A stretch of DNA of 64,000 nt, taken from the NCBI GenBank assembly GCA_964445105.1, contig CAYUJS010000003.1, positions 1 through 64,000 of the forward strand, written 5' to 3'. A program made the translations under genes and the position numbers. Position 1 is the stretch's first letter. The number at the start of each line of letters is the position of its first letter. The DNA comes from CAWBNS01 sp964445105 (GTDB lineage: Bacteria > Chlamydiota > Chlamydiia > Chlamydiales > JAJFMA01). Positions 9,119-18,716 of the stretch are shown here, one piece after another. Below the pieces are notes generated by a model that was given only the letters and a program-made list of their open reading frames with translations, did no database searches and was not told the DNA's origin.

Positions 9119-9682
9119 TTACTGTGCTGATTGTCTGTGATTCAAGTAGCGGCTAAACCAAAAGGCGGCTGGCAAAAAGATCAGCCAGGCAGCGCCTATG
9201 GTGGCTAGTACTGTAAAGCGGCTCTGAAGAAACGAGACCGCCCCTAGCTGTGCGGCGGCTGAGTAGCTCGTAATCCCTCCAAAAGGACCTGCTACTAGCG
9301 CTATGAGGGGGTGTTTTTGCATCCAGATCATCGATTGATCGATCGCGCTAGCAAATTGCGCGTAGAGCAGCAAGAGCCAGAGGGGCGCTAACAAGGGAAG
9401 CCAGCTATTGGGGCTGGCATAGGAAAGTAAGCCCGCATGCAGAAAAATGGTGTCGAGCGCAAGCCCGATGAGGGCGATGACAGACATGTAGGTTAGGTCG
9501 CGTAGACGGCTTTGTGCAACCACAAAGTGAAAAATGAGCGCTACAACAACCAGCAGGGAACCATACCAGGGATGGCCCTCGGCAGCTCCCGCGATCAACG
9601 CACCCCAACCGATATAAAAAAATAGGCCGTTGATGATTTTTGGAAGAGGGCCTGTGCGTAAATCTGTCAGACAAAGGCTCAT
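9119..9682 (-). CDS. DUF2878 family membrane protein
   Basis: 187 residues, almost entirely hydrophobic, with about five or six membrane helices. The pattern (N-G-x-x-F-Y-I-G-W near residue 18, GLALDTIFLHAGLLSY near 72, PLWLLLLYAQFA near 96, FGGITSYSAAAQLGAV near 134) matches, from memory, DUF2878, a family of unknown function often beside lipid- or epimerase-like genes. It starts 4 bp after the TIGR01777 gene, so the two are co-transcribed. Inner-membrane location is inferred. Confidence 0.65.
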   Translation of the reverse strand: MSLCLTDLRTGPLPKIINGLFFYIGWGALIAGAAEGHPWYGSLLVVVALIFHFVVAQSRLRDLTYMSVIALIGLALDTIFLHAGLLSYASPNSWLPLLAPLWLLLLYAQFASAIDQSMIWMQKHPLIALVAGPFGGITSYSAAAQLGAVSFLQSRFTVLATIGAAWLIFLPAAFWFSRYLNHRQSAQ

Positions 9683-9686
9683 GTTA

Positions 9687-10889
9687 TTACCCTAGCAAAT
9701 GGTTAAACGTCTGGTCTAGTTTTGGGAAAGCGAACTTACTGTGCGTACTCTCTAAGAGGCTCGGCACGGCTCGTTGGCTAGTTAAAAGAAGCGCGCGGCC
9801 CATTTCACCGAAAATGAGGCTGACAGCGCCAGCCGGCAGGGACAGGATCGTAGGTCGCTTTAATGCCTTCGCTAAGGTGTGTGTGAACTCTCGGTTAGTC
9901 ACGGCTTGCGGGGAGACTATGTTGACTGGGCCTTGTATGGAGGGGGTCATCAGCACGTGGTAACACTGGTAGAGAGCGTCATCGATGCCTATCCAGCTCA
10001 TGTATTGCTCTCCTGATCCGATGCGGCTGCCAAGGCCGAGCCGGAAGGGCCAGAGCATCTGGGCTAGTGCGCCGCCTGCCGGACTAAGGACGACGCCGAA
10101 CCGCAAACAAGCGACTCGCCCTGCGGTGTACTGTTGGGCAGCGGCCTCCCAGTCTCTACATACGCCAGCTAAAAAATCGCTTCCCACTAGAGCACTTTCG
10201 TCCAGCAGGCTGCTACCGCGGTGCCCATAATAGCCAATTGCTGAGGCACACAGGAAGGCTTTTGGGGGCGCTTTAAGGCGCGATAGCGCCTCGATCAACT
10301 GCAGTGTGCCAGTCACGCGGCTTTCGCGGATGCGCTGTTTTTTGGTCTCCGACCAGCGATCGACAATACTTTCGCCGGCTAGATGAAACACGCCGTCCAG
10401 CCCTTCTAGGCGCGCCAGTTCCACTTGACCTATTTGCGGATTCCACCAAATATTGCTTGTATCGCTCTCTTTTACCCGAGACAGCTCCAGTACCTCATGA
10501 CCTGCGGCCTTTAAAAAAGCGACCAGCTCGGATCCAATCAAACCGCTCGAACCTGTGACGAGAAGTTTCAGACGTTTAGAGGGGTAGCGGGCCACACAGT
10601 CCAGGTCATTGGCCATCAAGCGGTGGCGGTAAGCAAACAGCTTATTCAACCAGCTCTCCGTCCACCTTACAGGCAGCCAGACGCTAGGCTGCACACACTG
10701 TACCCGATCCTCCAGCCAAGAGGTATGATCGTCAAGGGCATCTATATGCGTTTCAACGGCGATGTTTTTAATCCGATTCCAGCTCGGGTTGAGCCTTAAA
10801 TTGCCTTCGGGGTGAGAGCACCAGTTTACTACCTGCCCTCTGGGAAAAGGAAGCGTGGCACGAAAGCGTAGGGAAAGTCGAGCTAACAT
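9687..10889 (-). CDS. TIGR01777 epimerase-like protein with shortened SRPBCC domain
   Basis: An NAD(P)-binding extended SDR protein of the TIGR01777/YfcH family; substrate unknown. The Rossmann motif VTGSSGLIGS is at residues 111-120, followed by FHLAGESIVDRW, SAIGYYGHRGS and the C-terminal family tail. Residues 1-100 resemble the SRPBCC ligand-binding domain fused to this family in other bacteria, ending in the typical FAYRHRLMANDL. It looks about 40-50 residues shorter than the usual fused domain, so it may not fold as a full pocket. It is followed by the DUF2878 gene 4 bp downstream. Confidence 0.8.
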   Translation of the reverse strand: MLARLSLRFRATLPFPRGQVVNWCSHPEGNLRLNPSWNRIKNIAVETHIDALDDHTSWLEDRVQCVQPSVWLPVRWTESWLNKLFAYRHRLMANDLDCVARYPSKRLKLLVTGSSGLIGSELVAFLKAAGHEVLELSRVKESDTSNIWWNPQIGQVELARLEGLDGVFHLAGESIVDRWSETKKQRIRESRVTGTLQLIEALSRLKAPPKAFLCASAIGYYGHRGSSLLDESALVGSDFLAGVCRDWEAAAQQYTAGRVACLRFGVVLSPAGGALAQMLWPFRLGLGSRIGSGEQYMSWIGIDDALYQCYHVLMTPSIQGPVNIVSPQAVTNREFTHTLAKALKRPTILSLPAGAVSLIFGEMGRALLLTSQRAVPSLLESTHSKFAFPKLDQTFNHLLG

Positions 10890-10913
10890 ATGTGGCCAAC
10901 CGCTATTGCTGGT

Positions 10914-11447
10914 TTAGATAGACTGGACGAAACGCGAAAACTGCGGCCAGTAGTTGCCTGAAAAGTAACCGACAGAGAGAAATACGGCAACCCAAATCAG
11001 CGCTCCAAAATAGGCGAAGAGTGCGAAATGGCGTGCGTCTAAGGAAGTCGCGCCTGCGCTAAACCCGGTAAAATGGCGGACGCCGGGGATGAAGTAGCCG
11101 AAGACGAGAGACCATTTACCAAATCGCTCAAACCATTGATGGGCTAGGTTGAGACGTTTTTCCGTTAGCCCCATCCACCTACCGTATTTATGGACGAAAA
11201 ACGCTCCCACAGTGCGCCCCAGCGCGTAGCTTAAGCTAATACCACAGACGCTGCCCAAGTAGGCCGAAGCGATGGTCGAGGGGATACCGAGCGTGCCGTT
11301 GCTCATGAAAGCGCCAGCGGCGACCATTAAGGTTTCTTCAGGGATAGGCAAGGCGACAATCCCTAAAGCCAACAAGAAAAATAGCGTCAAGCTGCCGTAA
11401 TTGACCAGCCAAATGGTGAACGTATTTAGATCGGGGATTAGATCCAT
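10914..11447 (-). CDS. DedA/VTT family membrane protein
   Basis: 177-residue multi-pass protein of the DedA (SNARE-associated, VTT) family, whose members act in lipid-carrier or phospholipid flipping. Signature elements are PIPEETLMVAAG near residue 30 and the motif FGYFIPGVRHFTGFSAGATS near residue 115, with hydrophobic helices around them. It is slightly shorter than typical DedA (~200). It lies 24 bp upstream of the TIGR01777 gene on the same strand and may be in one transcript with it and the DUF2878 gene. Which lipid it handles cannot be told. Confidence 0.85.
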   Translation of the reverse strand: MDLIPDLNTFTIWLVNYGSLTLFFLLALGIVALPIPEETLMVAAGAFMSNGTLGIPSTIASAYLGSVCGISLSYALGRTVGAFFVHKYGRWMGLTEKRLNLAHQWFERFGKWSLVFGYFIPGVRHFTGFSAGATSLDARHFALFAYFGALIWVAVFLSVGYFSGNYWPQFSRFVQSI

Positions 11448-11586
11448 CTTGTTATCTCAAAATATTCGGCCCTGAAAAACTGCTGGATTACTCGCTCTGA
11501 GCATAAGCGGAAAACAGTTGTTTATCAATCACCAATTTTTACATTTAACTTAGAAACGGCTAGGTTGAAGGCGAGGGGGATGGTTG

Positions 11587-13056
11587 ATGCGCTGTCTATG
11601 GGTCTGGGCCCTTTTTCTATTGATGAATTGTACGCGAAGCGCTGCCAGCGAGCCCGCTGGGGCTAAATGCTCGCTCCAAGAGCGATTCGTGGAAACGCAA
11701 GGGGCGGTATCGATTGCTGGTGAGCAAATCTCTTACACAGCCACGGCGGGTAACCTGGTTCTGCAAGATGCCTTGGAGCGGGACAAGGGCAGCGTTTTTT
11801 TTGTGGCCTATCATCTGAATAACCCGCCCGCTAAATCTCGGCGCCCTATTATGTTTTGCACAAACGGCGGCCCCGGCTCTTCCGCAGCTTGGCTTCATCT
11901 GGGTTTACTGGGGCCCAAAAGAATCGTGTGCGACGACAAGGGGGCGCCCTTATCGCCTTTTCAGTTGGTCAACAACGAGAATTCACTGTTAGACGTTGTG
12001 GATCTAGTTTTTGTGGACCCAATCTCGACGGGTTTTTCGCGCGCTGCACCGGGTGAAGATGAACAGCATTTTCACGGGGTAGATGAAGACGCTAGGTATA
12101 TAGGTGAGTTTATCAGACTTTATCTGAGCCGGTTTGGCGGCTGGGAAAGCTCACTTTTTTTTATGGGTGAAAGTTACGGGACTACGCGGGCTGCCGTGCT
12201 TGTTTCAAGTCTCATCGAGCAACAACGCATCTATCTGGAAAAGATAGTGCTTATCTCGTCTGCGCTAAATTTTCAGACCTTTGCTTTTGGCTCGGGCAAT
12301 GACCTACCTTTTATCACGGCGCTCCCTAGTTATGCTGCCGCTTCCTGGTTTTATCAGAAGTTGCCTCCAGCACAGCAAAGCAAGCCCTTAGATCAATTGA
12401 TAGCGGAAGCAGAAGCTTTTGCTTTTACGGACTACAACATCGCCTTGATGAAGGGAGATCGTCTCACGCAGGAAGAAAAAAAGCAGATCGCCTCTAGCTT
12501 GGTTCTCCATACGGGTTTAGGAGAAGAATTTCTGCAAAAAACGGATCTACGAGTAACTGTAAATCAGTTTCGGCAAGAACTTTTACGCGCAGAAGATAAG
12601 ACGATCGGGCGGTTTGACTGTCGTTATGCGGGGAAATCGGGCAATCCTTCCGACTGCCAGCCTATCTACGACCCCTCGTTCGAAGCAGTATTGGGGCCGT
12701 TTAATGCGGCTATCAATGAGTACCTACGCAAAGACCTTAAGTGGGAGAGCACAAAAAACTACGAGCTCCTTGCAAGTGTTTGGCCTTGGAAGTATGGAAA
12801 GACAGACAACCGCTATTTAGACGCTAGTGAGCCTTTACGCATCGGCATGCTACGCAACCCGCGCCTAAAGGTATTTGTGGCTAGCGGAAAATATGATTTG
12901 GCTATCCCTTACCTTTCGACAAAATATACTTTCGATCACCTAGGCGTGGTAGATCGTGTGTCATTAAAATATTACGACGCGGGGCACATGATCTACTTGC
13001 AGGCTCCCGTGTTGAAGCAGCTATCCAGCCAGCTGCGTGAGTTTTTAGCTCATTAG
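11587..13056 (+). CDS. Secreted serine carboxypeptidase, peptidase family S10
   Basis: Exported peptidase of the S10 alpha/beta-hydrolase fold. The ATG at 11587, six bases after AGGGGGA, gives a signal peptide of ~21 residues (WVWALFLLMNC...AAS). The oxyanion motif NGGPGSSAAW is near residue 95. Catalytic Ser lies in MGESYGTTRA (near 195), Asp in VASGKYDLAIP (near 434) and His in YDAGHMIY (near 465); all three are intact. S10 enzymes cleave C-terminal residues at acid pH and are much commoner in eukaryotes than in bacteria, so a periplasmic or secreted role in peptide scavenging is plausible. It is transcribed alone, opposite the Nudix gene. Confidence 0.88.
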   Translation: MRCLWVWALFLLMNCTRSAASEPAGAKCSLQERFVETQGAVSIAGEQISYTATAGNLVLQDALERDKGSVFFVAYHLNNPPAKSRRPIMFCTNGGPGSSAAWLHLGLLGPKRIVCDDKGAPLSPFQLVNNENSLLDVVDLVFVDPISTGFSRAAPGEDEQHFHGVDEDARYIGEFIRLYLSRFGGWESSLFFMGESYGTTRAAVLVSSLIEQQRIYLEKIVLISSALNFQTFAFGSGNDLPFITALPSYAAASWFYQKLPPAQQSKPLDQLIAEAEAFAFTDYNIALMKGDRLTQEEKKQIASSLVLHTGLGEEFLQKTDLRVTVNQFRQELLRAEDKTIGRFDCRYAGKSGNPSDCQPIYDPSFEAVLGPFNAAINEYLRKDLKWESTKNYELLASVWPWKYGKTDNRYLDASEPLRIGMLRNPRLKVFVASGKYDLAIPYLSTKYTFDHLGVVDRVSLKYYDAGHMIYLQAPVLKQLSSQLREFLAH

Positions 13057-13491
13057 CGCTTGATAATGGCCTAACACTTCACGGCCCGCTGGGATCAAGG
13101 GGAGCTGCAAGATTTCGTTAAGGGTTGCCCATTTGGCTTCTGTATTTTCATCGAGACTCACAGCCAATTCTGGTTTGAGGTCGAAACGAGTGCGGAACAT
13201 ATGAAAGGTGTAATGCAGTTCGGGCAAACAAATATAGACAGTGCCCAAGCAATGTAGCTGCGCAACTTCGATGAGAATCCCGGTCTCTTCAAGAAGCTCT
13301 CTGGCAACTGCTGCAAGCGGGCTCTCGCCCGCTTCTAAGCCTCCGCCCGGTGCGTTCCAGGTCTCCCCATGAAGATCCTGTGGGTGGCGTTTGAGGATTA
13401 AGATTTTGTCCTCCCATTCGCAGAAACAGGCGACGATCTCAACGGAGCCCTTAAAATCTGCTGGACGATTGGTGAATAACTGTGCGGTCAT
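13045..13491 (-). CDS. Nudix hydrolase
   Basis: 148-residue Nudix enzyme that hydrolyses a nucleoside diphosphate linked to another moiety. The Nudix box runs GGGLEAGESPLAAVARELLE then ETGI (about residues 48-70) with all Glu/Arg residues in place. The ATG at 13491 follows GAGGAA. The 3' end overlaps the convergent carboxypeptidase gene by 12 bp. Substrate unknown. Confidence 0.88.
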   Translation of the reverse strand: MTAQLFTNRPADFKGSVEIVACFCEWEDKILILKRHPQDLHGETWNAPGGGLEAGESPLAAVARELLEETGILIEVAQLHCLGTVYICLPELHYTFHMFRTRFDLKPELAVSLDENTEAKWATLNEILQLPLIPAGREVLGHYQALMS

Positions 13492-13609
13492 AAATTCCTC
13501 GTTTTGCCGAAAGAGCTAACACAAAAATCAGATTTTAGGAAAGATTTCATTACTTTTCTAGAATCCTTATCCGACCTAGAATAGACCTCTTTAAAGCGGG
13601 GAGCTGTGC

Positions 13610-15325
13610 GTGAAATTCGGTTGGCAAGACCATGCTGTGTGGCGCATGCTACGCCTGTTTGCTCCATTTTTGATCAGCAGCCGGCAGCTAATGGCGCGAA
13701 CGGTGCTCACGCTTTCTATTTTAGCGATTGATCTCGTTACGGTGGGGTTAGTGCCTAGCATCACTAAATCAATTGCGGAGGCATTGAGCGATGGATCGCC
13801 TGCGATGCCAGCTGTGGCGCTATTGCTGGGGGGGTTTACCCTATTTTGGATCATTTCTCAGATTACTTCTCACTTAGTGGATGTAGCTTTTTTTCCGGTG
13901 ATCAATGAGGCCATTAAGCGGTTGATGGCGCAATCTATGGAGAGTATGCACTCGGTTTCCCTACTGCATAACCAGCGGCTAGATGCGGCGGAGGTTCTGA
14001 GCGCAACCAGTAGGATTGGTTCAGGAGCACGCTTGTTTTTTAAGGCGGTTTGCCTTTCAGTGGTACCTACGATAGGAAAGTTTTTGTTAGCAATGGCGCT
14101 AGTTTGGCATCTTCCAGGTATAAACCTATGCCTAGTGGTAGCTCTTGCGGCTAGCGTGGCCATGGCGTATGCCTTGATCCCGCGTTATGTGCAAGCGCGC
14201 AAACAGGCCTGGGCGTGTACGGATGCGCGTGCGGTCAAGATGATCGATAGCTTGCTGAACACCAAGGTGGTGCGTTTCTCTTTTGAACCGGAGATGGCCA
14301 AGCTCACTCATTATCTCGAGCGTGAAGCGCAAGGATGGCAGCGGGTCGTCAATCAAAGCAACACGTTGGGAATCGGCATGGCCGGTATCTGCGGCCTGTC
14401 CTTAGGGGCTATTCTTTATTTGGCGGTGCGCATGGAGCTATATCCGCTTACAGAATTTGTCTATCTGAAAACGCTGCTGGTCGGACTGTTCGTGCAGGTG
14501 AGGCATACCGTTTTGGACCTCAAACATTTGGTTGAATCTTATGCCGATGTGGAGAGAGTTTTGAAGCTGTTGGAAAGAGTAGAGGTTGATGAAGAGCCAA
14601 ATGTCATCCCGCCTTTATTCACCTCCTCGGCTGAAGCGGTTGTTTGTGTTGGGGTGACGTTTGCGTACCCAGGGGCAGGCGCGCCAGTCCTTAGCGGGGT
14701 CGATCTGTCGGTGGAACATGGAAGCAAAGTAGCTATTATCGGCGCAAACGGCTCGGGCAAGTCAACGCTTTTGCACCTGTTATCCGGCTTGTATGTCCCG
14801 CAGAGTGGCGCCATTAGTGTTGCAGGGCTAACAGCGACGCAGATGCCGCATAAGGGGGCTTCTGTAGGCTTTTGCTTTCTACCTCAGGATGTCTTCCTGT
14901 TTAACGGCACCTTCTACGAAAATCTTGTGTATGGCATGGACCGCCCCTCTAAGAATAGAGTCGCTGCGGCGATGAGTGCAGCTGATTTAGAAAGCGTGGT
15001 GGAGCGTCTTCCCCAAGGTTTGCATACCCCACTTGGCGAATTTGGCAAAATGCTGTCAGGCGGAGAAAAACAGCGCCTAGCTTTGGCAAGAGCCATGATT
15101 TTTAAACCGCGTATTCTTATGATAGATGAAAGCTTGAACAGTATAGACGCCAAGACTGAAAAAAAAGTTCTGGTGGCTCTTTGCGAGCTTGTTCCCACAA
15201 TCATCATGGTGAGCCATCGCGAATCCGTTTTTCCCTATTGCGACCGAGTGTACCAGGTGGAGAATGGTCGTTTGTTAGCGCAAGAACCTATCCAACTGGG
15301 GCGCGCTTGTCAGTATTCAGGATAA
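13610..15325 (+). CDS. ABC exporter half-transporter, ATM1-like
   Basis: Fused membrane-ATPase half-transporter of 571 residues; it should work as a dimer in the inner membrane. Membrane domain ~20-310, then the ATPase domain with Walker A IGANGSGKSTLL (near 378), Q-loop in FLPQDVFLF, signature LSGGEKQRLALARAM and Walker B ILMIDESL. Helix-4/5 features (MIDSLLNTKVVRF and the SYADVERVLKLLE region) resemble, to my eye, the ATM1/HMT1 group that exports glutathione-linked sulfur compounds, but a lipid or multidrug role is possible. It starts with GTG at 13610 after GGGGAG. A monocistronic unit is likely. Confidence 0.85.
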   Translation: MKFGWQDHAVWRMLRLFAPFLISSRQLMARTVLTLSILAIDLVTVGLVPSITKSIAEALSDGSPAMPAVALLLGGFTLFWIISQITSHLVDVAFFPVINEAIKRLMAQSMESMHSVSLLHNQRLDAAEVLSATSRIGSGARLFFKAVCLSVVPTIGKFLLAMALVWHLPGINLCLVVALAASVAMAYALIPRYVQARKQAWACTDARAVKMIDSLLNTKVVRFSFEPEMAKLTHYLEREAQGWQRVVNQSNTLGIGMAGICGLSLGAILYLAVRMELYPLTEFVYLKTLLVGLFVQVRHTVLDLKHLVESYADVERVLKLLERVEVDEEPNVIPPLFTSSAEAVVCVGVTFAYPGAGAPVLSGVDLSVEHGSKVAIIGANGSGKSTLLHLLSGLYVPQSGAISVAGLTATQMPHKGASVGFCFLPQDVFLFNGTFYENLVYGMDRPSKNRVAAAMSAADLESVVERLPQGLHTPLGEFGKMLSGGEKQRLALARAMIFKPRILMIDESLNSIDAKTEKKVLVALCELVPTIIMVSHRESVFPYCDRVYQVENGRLLAQEPIQLGRACQYSG

Positions 15326-15736
15326 CTTGGATTAGATCGACACTAGCTGCCACGGCATTTTCTTGTGCGCGTTGCGCGCACCGATTGGTGTTATGCAGCC
15401 TTACCTTAGTCTTCGAAAAAATTATGCCTTTCTGCGTATGCCATACAAGGCCGCACGTGTGATCGATTCAGGTGAGCCCAGGCCCTAGGCGGGGGCTGTG
15501 TCGATCATGCTCCGTCTTAATTCGTCCATAGGAAAAAAATCTATAAATAGACACAATAACCAACAGCTCCCGCTAAAAGAAGAAACCGGTTCAGTGAGGG
15601 CTGACAGTAGGCTCAGTTTGCGACGAATTCGTAGCCGAAGCTACGGGTGAGGAGCAAGATGAGGCTGATGGCCGCCCCGGAGCCAGTCGGTTTCTTCTTT
15701 TAGCGGGAGCTGCCGCAAGCAAACGACCTATCGGTG
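15326..15736. other. Intergenic region with TIR element copy A
   Basis: 411 bp between the ABC exporter and aconitase. The first ~235 bp show no convincing frame or hairpin; the rest is mostly element copy A (15564-15712). The element ends 24 bp before the aconitase start, so the aconitase promoter is either inside the element or upstream of it. Confidence 0.6.
15564..15712 (-). repeat. TIR element, copy A (complete)
   Basis: 149-bp element with a perfect 25-bp terminal inverted repeat (15564-15588 against 15688-15712) beginning CAGCTCCCGCTAAAAGAAG. The interior, read on the minus strand, matches copy B (43457-43614) closely over its whole length, including the shared blocks TTGCTCCTCACCCG, AGCTTCGGCTAC, AATTCGT and TACTGTCAGCC. 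It has no coding capacity. Such structure is typical of a MITE-like non-autonomous element or a palindromic repeat, and the T/A tracts next to GC-rich stems could also terminate transcription in both directions. Confidence 0.85.
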
Positions 15737-18613
15737 ATGAAATTTATGACTGTTCTACCTGATCCTCTCAAAGCTCTGCGATTTTTAGACAGAGACAAAA
15801 CCTGCGCTTACTACTCTTTACAGGCTCTAAATGAGGCAGGCATCGGCGATGTCTCCCGGCTTCCTGTATCGATCCGCATCGTACTGGAGGCACTGGTGCG
15901 CCACTGCGACGGGGTGCGGGTAACTGAAGAGGATGTGCGCCATTTAGCTCATTGGAATCCGTCTAAGCCTTGCCTCGGCGATGTGCCTTTTGTGGTGGCG
16001 CGCGTGATTTTGCAAGATTTTACAGGCGTACCGCTGATGGTAGACTTGGCCGCAATCCGTGATGCTGTTGCCCTACAAGGCAAAGACGCAACTAGCGTTG
16101 AACCGCTGGTGCCCGTCGATCTCGTGGTCGACCACTCAGTGCAGGTGGATCGCGCTGGCACAGAGGACTCTTTTAGCTTTAATCTCAAAACAGAATACCA
16201 GCGCAATCAAGAGCGCTACGCTTTCCTTAAATGGGGCCAACAAGCATTTAAAACCTTTACTGTGGTACCGCCAGGCATTGGTATTGTCCACCAAATTAAT
16301 CTGGAATATCTGGCTAGCGTGGTGACCCACCAGCAGATAGACGGAGTGCGCCTGCTGCACCCTGATACAGTTGTAGGAACAGACTCACACACGACAATGA
16401 TCAACGGGTTAGGCGTTGTAGGTTGGGGCGTAGGCGGGATTGAGGCCGAAGCAGCGATGCTGGGCCAGCCCGTTGCACTACAGACGCCTGAAGTGATCGG
16501 TGTTCAGCTGAGTGGGCGCTTGCGCGACGGGGTTACAGCCACCGATTTAACGCTGCGTCTTACAGAACTGCTGCGCTCAGAAAAGGTAGTGGGTAAGTTC
16601 GTCGAATTTTTCGGAGAGGGTGCTGCTAGCCTCTCGGTGGCTGATCGCGCCACTATCGCCAACATGGCCCCAGAGTACGGCGCGACCATGGGTTTTTTTC
16701 CTGCCGATGAAAAAACACTAGATTACCTGAAGATGACCGGGCGATCAGAGGCGCACATCGCCGAGATTAAAGAATATCTGGAAGCGCAAGGGTTGTTTGG
16801 CATATCTCTTGCAGGGCAGCTAGATTTTACCAAAGCCATCAGCCTCGACCTAAATATGATTAATCCCTGCGTTTCCGGTCCTAAGCGCCCCCAAGACAGC
16901 ATTGATCTGCCTCTACTCAAAACAAAATTTGAAGAACTTCTCGCCTCTCCTGTCAATACAGGCGGCTACGGCATCTCTTCAGAAAAGCGCAACCTCAAGA
17001 TTTGTGTTCACCTGGGCGGGGCCTTCCCTCTGACAAAGTATCATATATCCGGTGGTGCTTCCAACCTGGAGAGTCAGGTGGCGAACGAGCCATGGGGCGA
17101 GGCGGAGATGGTCACCAACCGCCCTCTATCCTACGTTTTAGCCAGCACCGGCAGCCGTCGTGAGGAAGTCAAGTGTGACGCTGTGCTGAGCCATGGGTCG
17201 GTGGTTGTCGCTGCCATCACTAGCTGTACCAACACCAGCAACCCGGAGGTGATGATTGCTGCCGGGCTGCTTGCGAAAAAAGCCGTGGAACGCGGTCTGA
17301 AGGTGAACCAGAAGATCAAAACTAGTTTGGCTCCAGGCTCGCGCGTCGTGACCGATTACTTACAAAAAACGGGTTTGGACAAACCTCTTGAAAGCCTAGG
17401 CTTTCATCTAGTCGCATATGGCTGCACAACTTGTATCGGCAATAGTGGTCCCTTAGACGAAAATATCGAGCAGGCGATAAAAGAACATGATCTGGTCGTG
17501 GCAAGTGTACTCAGCGGCAACCGAAACTTTGAAGCGCGGATCCATAGTTCTATTAAAGCGAACTTTTTGATGTCTCCCCCGCTCGTGGTCGCCTTTGCGC
17601 TAGCTGGTAGAATAGACATCGATATGGACTCCGAGCCCCTAGTTTACGATGCAAAGGGCAATGCGGTGTTTCTGCAAGATCTTTGGCCCAGCGAGCAGGA
17701 GATTACCGCGGCTATCGCAATAGGTGTGCAGCCTGAAATGTTTCAAAGAAGGTACGCAAACATTCATCAGGACAGCGGCGTCTGGAATGACGTTCAAGCG
17801 GCGACCGGTTCGCGCTATAAATGGGATCCAAAGAGCACGTACATCCAAGAGCCCCCCTATTTTAAAAATTTTAAACCGGATGCGCCCTCTACGCACAGCT
17901 TAAAAGGCATGCGCTGTTTGGCTTTGCTAGGCGATTCTGTCACCACCGACCACATCTCTCCCGCAGGCGCCTTTAAATCCGATTCGCCGGCCGGCAAATA
18001 TTTGATAGATCTTGGCGTAAAGCCCGAGGAACTCAACAGCTACGGTAGCCGGCGCGGTAACCACGAGGTGATGATGCGCGGCACCTTTGCGAACGTCCGC
18101 ATTCGCAACCAGATAGCCGACGGCAAAGAGGGCGGGTTCACCAAGCTCATTCCGGATGATACCCTCATGCACATCTTCGATGCTGCTCAGATCTATGCAA
18201 AAAGGCAGATCCCGCTGATCGTATTAGCCGGCAAAGATTATGGTATGGGCAGCTCGCGCGATTGGGCGGCTAAAGGGGCTGCCCTATTAGGCGTTAAGGT
18301 GGTCATCGCCCAAAGCTTTGAACGCATCCACCGCAGTAATCTAATAGGGATGGGTGTTCTCCCCTTGCAATTGCCCGAAGGCCAGAGCTACGAATCGCTA
18401 GGCCTAAAAGGCAACGAACTATTTACCATCAAGGGCTTCGACCAGGGCTTTATGCCCCAGCAAAATTTGATTCTTGAAATCGAATGCGAAGGCACGAAAA
18501 AAAAGACAACGGTGATTTCCCGTCTCGATAGCCCTATCGAAGTAGAGTACTACAAGCATGGCGGCATCATGGCCTACGTACTAAGGCGGTTTGTAGGCAG
18601 TAGCTCCCGCTAA
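15737..18613 (+). CDS. acnA: Aconitate hydratase (AcnA/IRP type)
   Basis: TCA-cycle enzyme, citrate to isocitrate, with a 4Fe-4S cluster. Cluster cysteines sit in SCTNTSNP (near residue 496) and GCTTCIGNSG (near 561); the C-terminal swivel domain shows KDYGMGSSRDWAAKG. At 958 residues it is longer than the usual ~890. The extra length is mainly around residues 410-470, just before the first cluster cysteine. ATGs at 15737 and 15749 are both possible and neither has a strong ribosome-binding site. The last codons and the stop (AGT AGC TCC CGC TAA) are part of a TIR half-copy. Presence of aconitase fits an environmental chlamydia with a full TCA cycle. Confidence 0.95.
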   Translation: MKFMTVLPDPLKALRFLDRDKTCAYYSLQALNEAGIGDVSRLPVSIRIVLEALVRHCDGVRVTEEDVRHLAHWNPSKPCLGDVPFVVARVILQDFTGVPLMVDLAAIRDAVALQGKDATSVEPLVPVDLVVDHSVQVDRAGTEDSFSFNLKTEYQRNQERYAFLKWGQQAFKTFTVVPPGIGIVHQINLEYLASVVTHQQIDGVRLLHPDTVVGTDSHTTMINGLGVVGWGVGGIEAEAAMLGQPVALQTPEVIGVQLSGRLRDGVTATDLTLRLTELLRSEKVVGKFVEFFGEGAASLSVADRATIANMAPEYGATMGFFPADEKTLDYLKMTGRSEAHIAEIKEYLEAQGLFGISLAGQLDFTKAISLDLNMINPCVSGPKRPQDSIDLPLLKTKFEELLASPVNTGGYGISSEKRNLKICVHLGGAFPLTKYHISGGASNLESQVANEPWGEAEMVTNRPLSYVLASTGSRREEVKCDAVLSHGSVVVAAITSCTNTSNPEVMIAAGLLAKKAVERGLKVNQKIKTSLAPGSRVVTDYLQKTGLDKPLESLGFHLVAYGCTTCIGNSGPLDENIEQAIKEHDLVVASVLSGNRNFEARIHSSIKANFLMSPPLVVAFALAGRIDIDMDSEPLVYDAKGNAVFLQDLWPSEQEITAAIAIGVQPEMFQRRYANIHQDSGVWNDVQAATGSRYKWDPKSTYIQEPPYFKNFKPDAPSTHSLKGMRCLALLGDSVTTDHISPAGAFKSDSPAGKYLIDLGVKPEELNSYGSRRGNHEVMMRGTFANVRIRNQIADGKEGGFTKLIPDDTLMHIFDAAQIYAKRQIPLIVLAGKDYGMGSSRDWAAKGAALLGVKVVIAQSFERIHRSNLIGMGVLPLQLPEGQSYESLGLKGNELFTIKGFDQGFMPQQNLILEIECEGTKKKTTVISRLDSPIEVEYYKHGGIMAYVLRRFVGSSSR

Positions 18614-18620
18614 AAAAAAA
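18598..18620 (+). repeat. TIR half-copy at the aconitase stop
   Basis: CAGTAGCTCCCGCTAAAAAA matches the left TIR of copy B with one mismatch over its 20 bases. The rest of the element is not visible to the right. It contains the last three sense codons and the TAA of aconitase. An inverted mate lies at 21114-21140. Confidence 0.75.
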
Positions 18621-18716
18621 TTAGCAGAGACCGCTGATTTTTAGGTTCGAGCCTTGCCCCTAAATACGCATATCCTTACCATGCCGTTTTTGTCCTCTAC
18701 CCAGGAAGTGGTCGCG

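Noticed and set aside
15564..15712. Interpretation of the TIR element as only a long terminator
   Set aside because: Complete copies share their interior sequence over ~100 bp in both orientations, which a simple terminator would not require.
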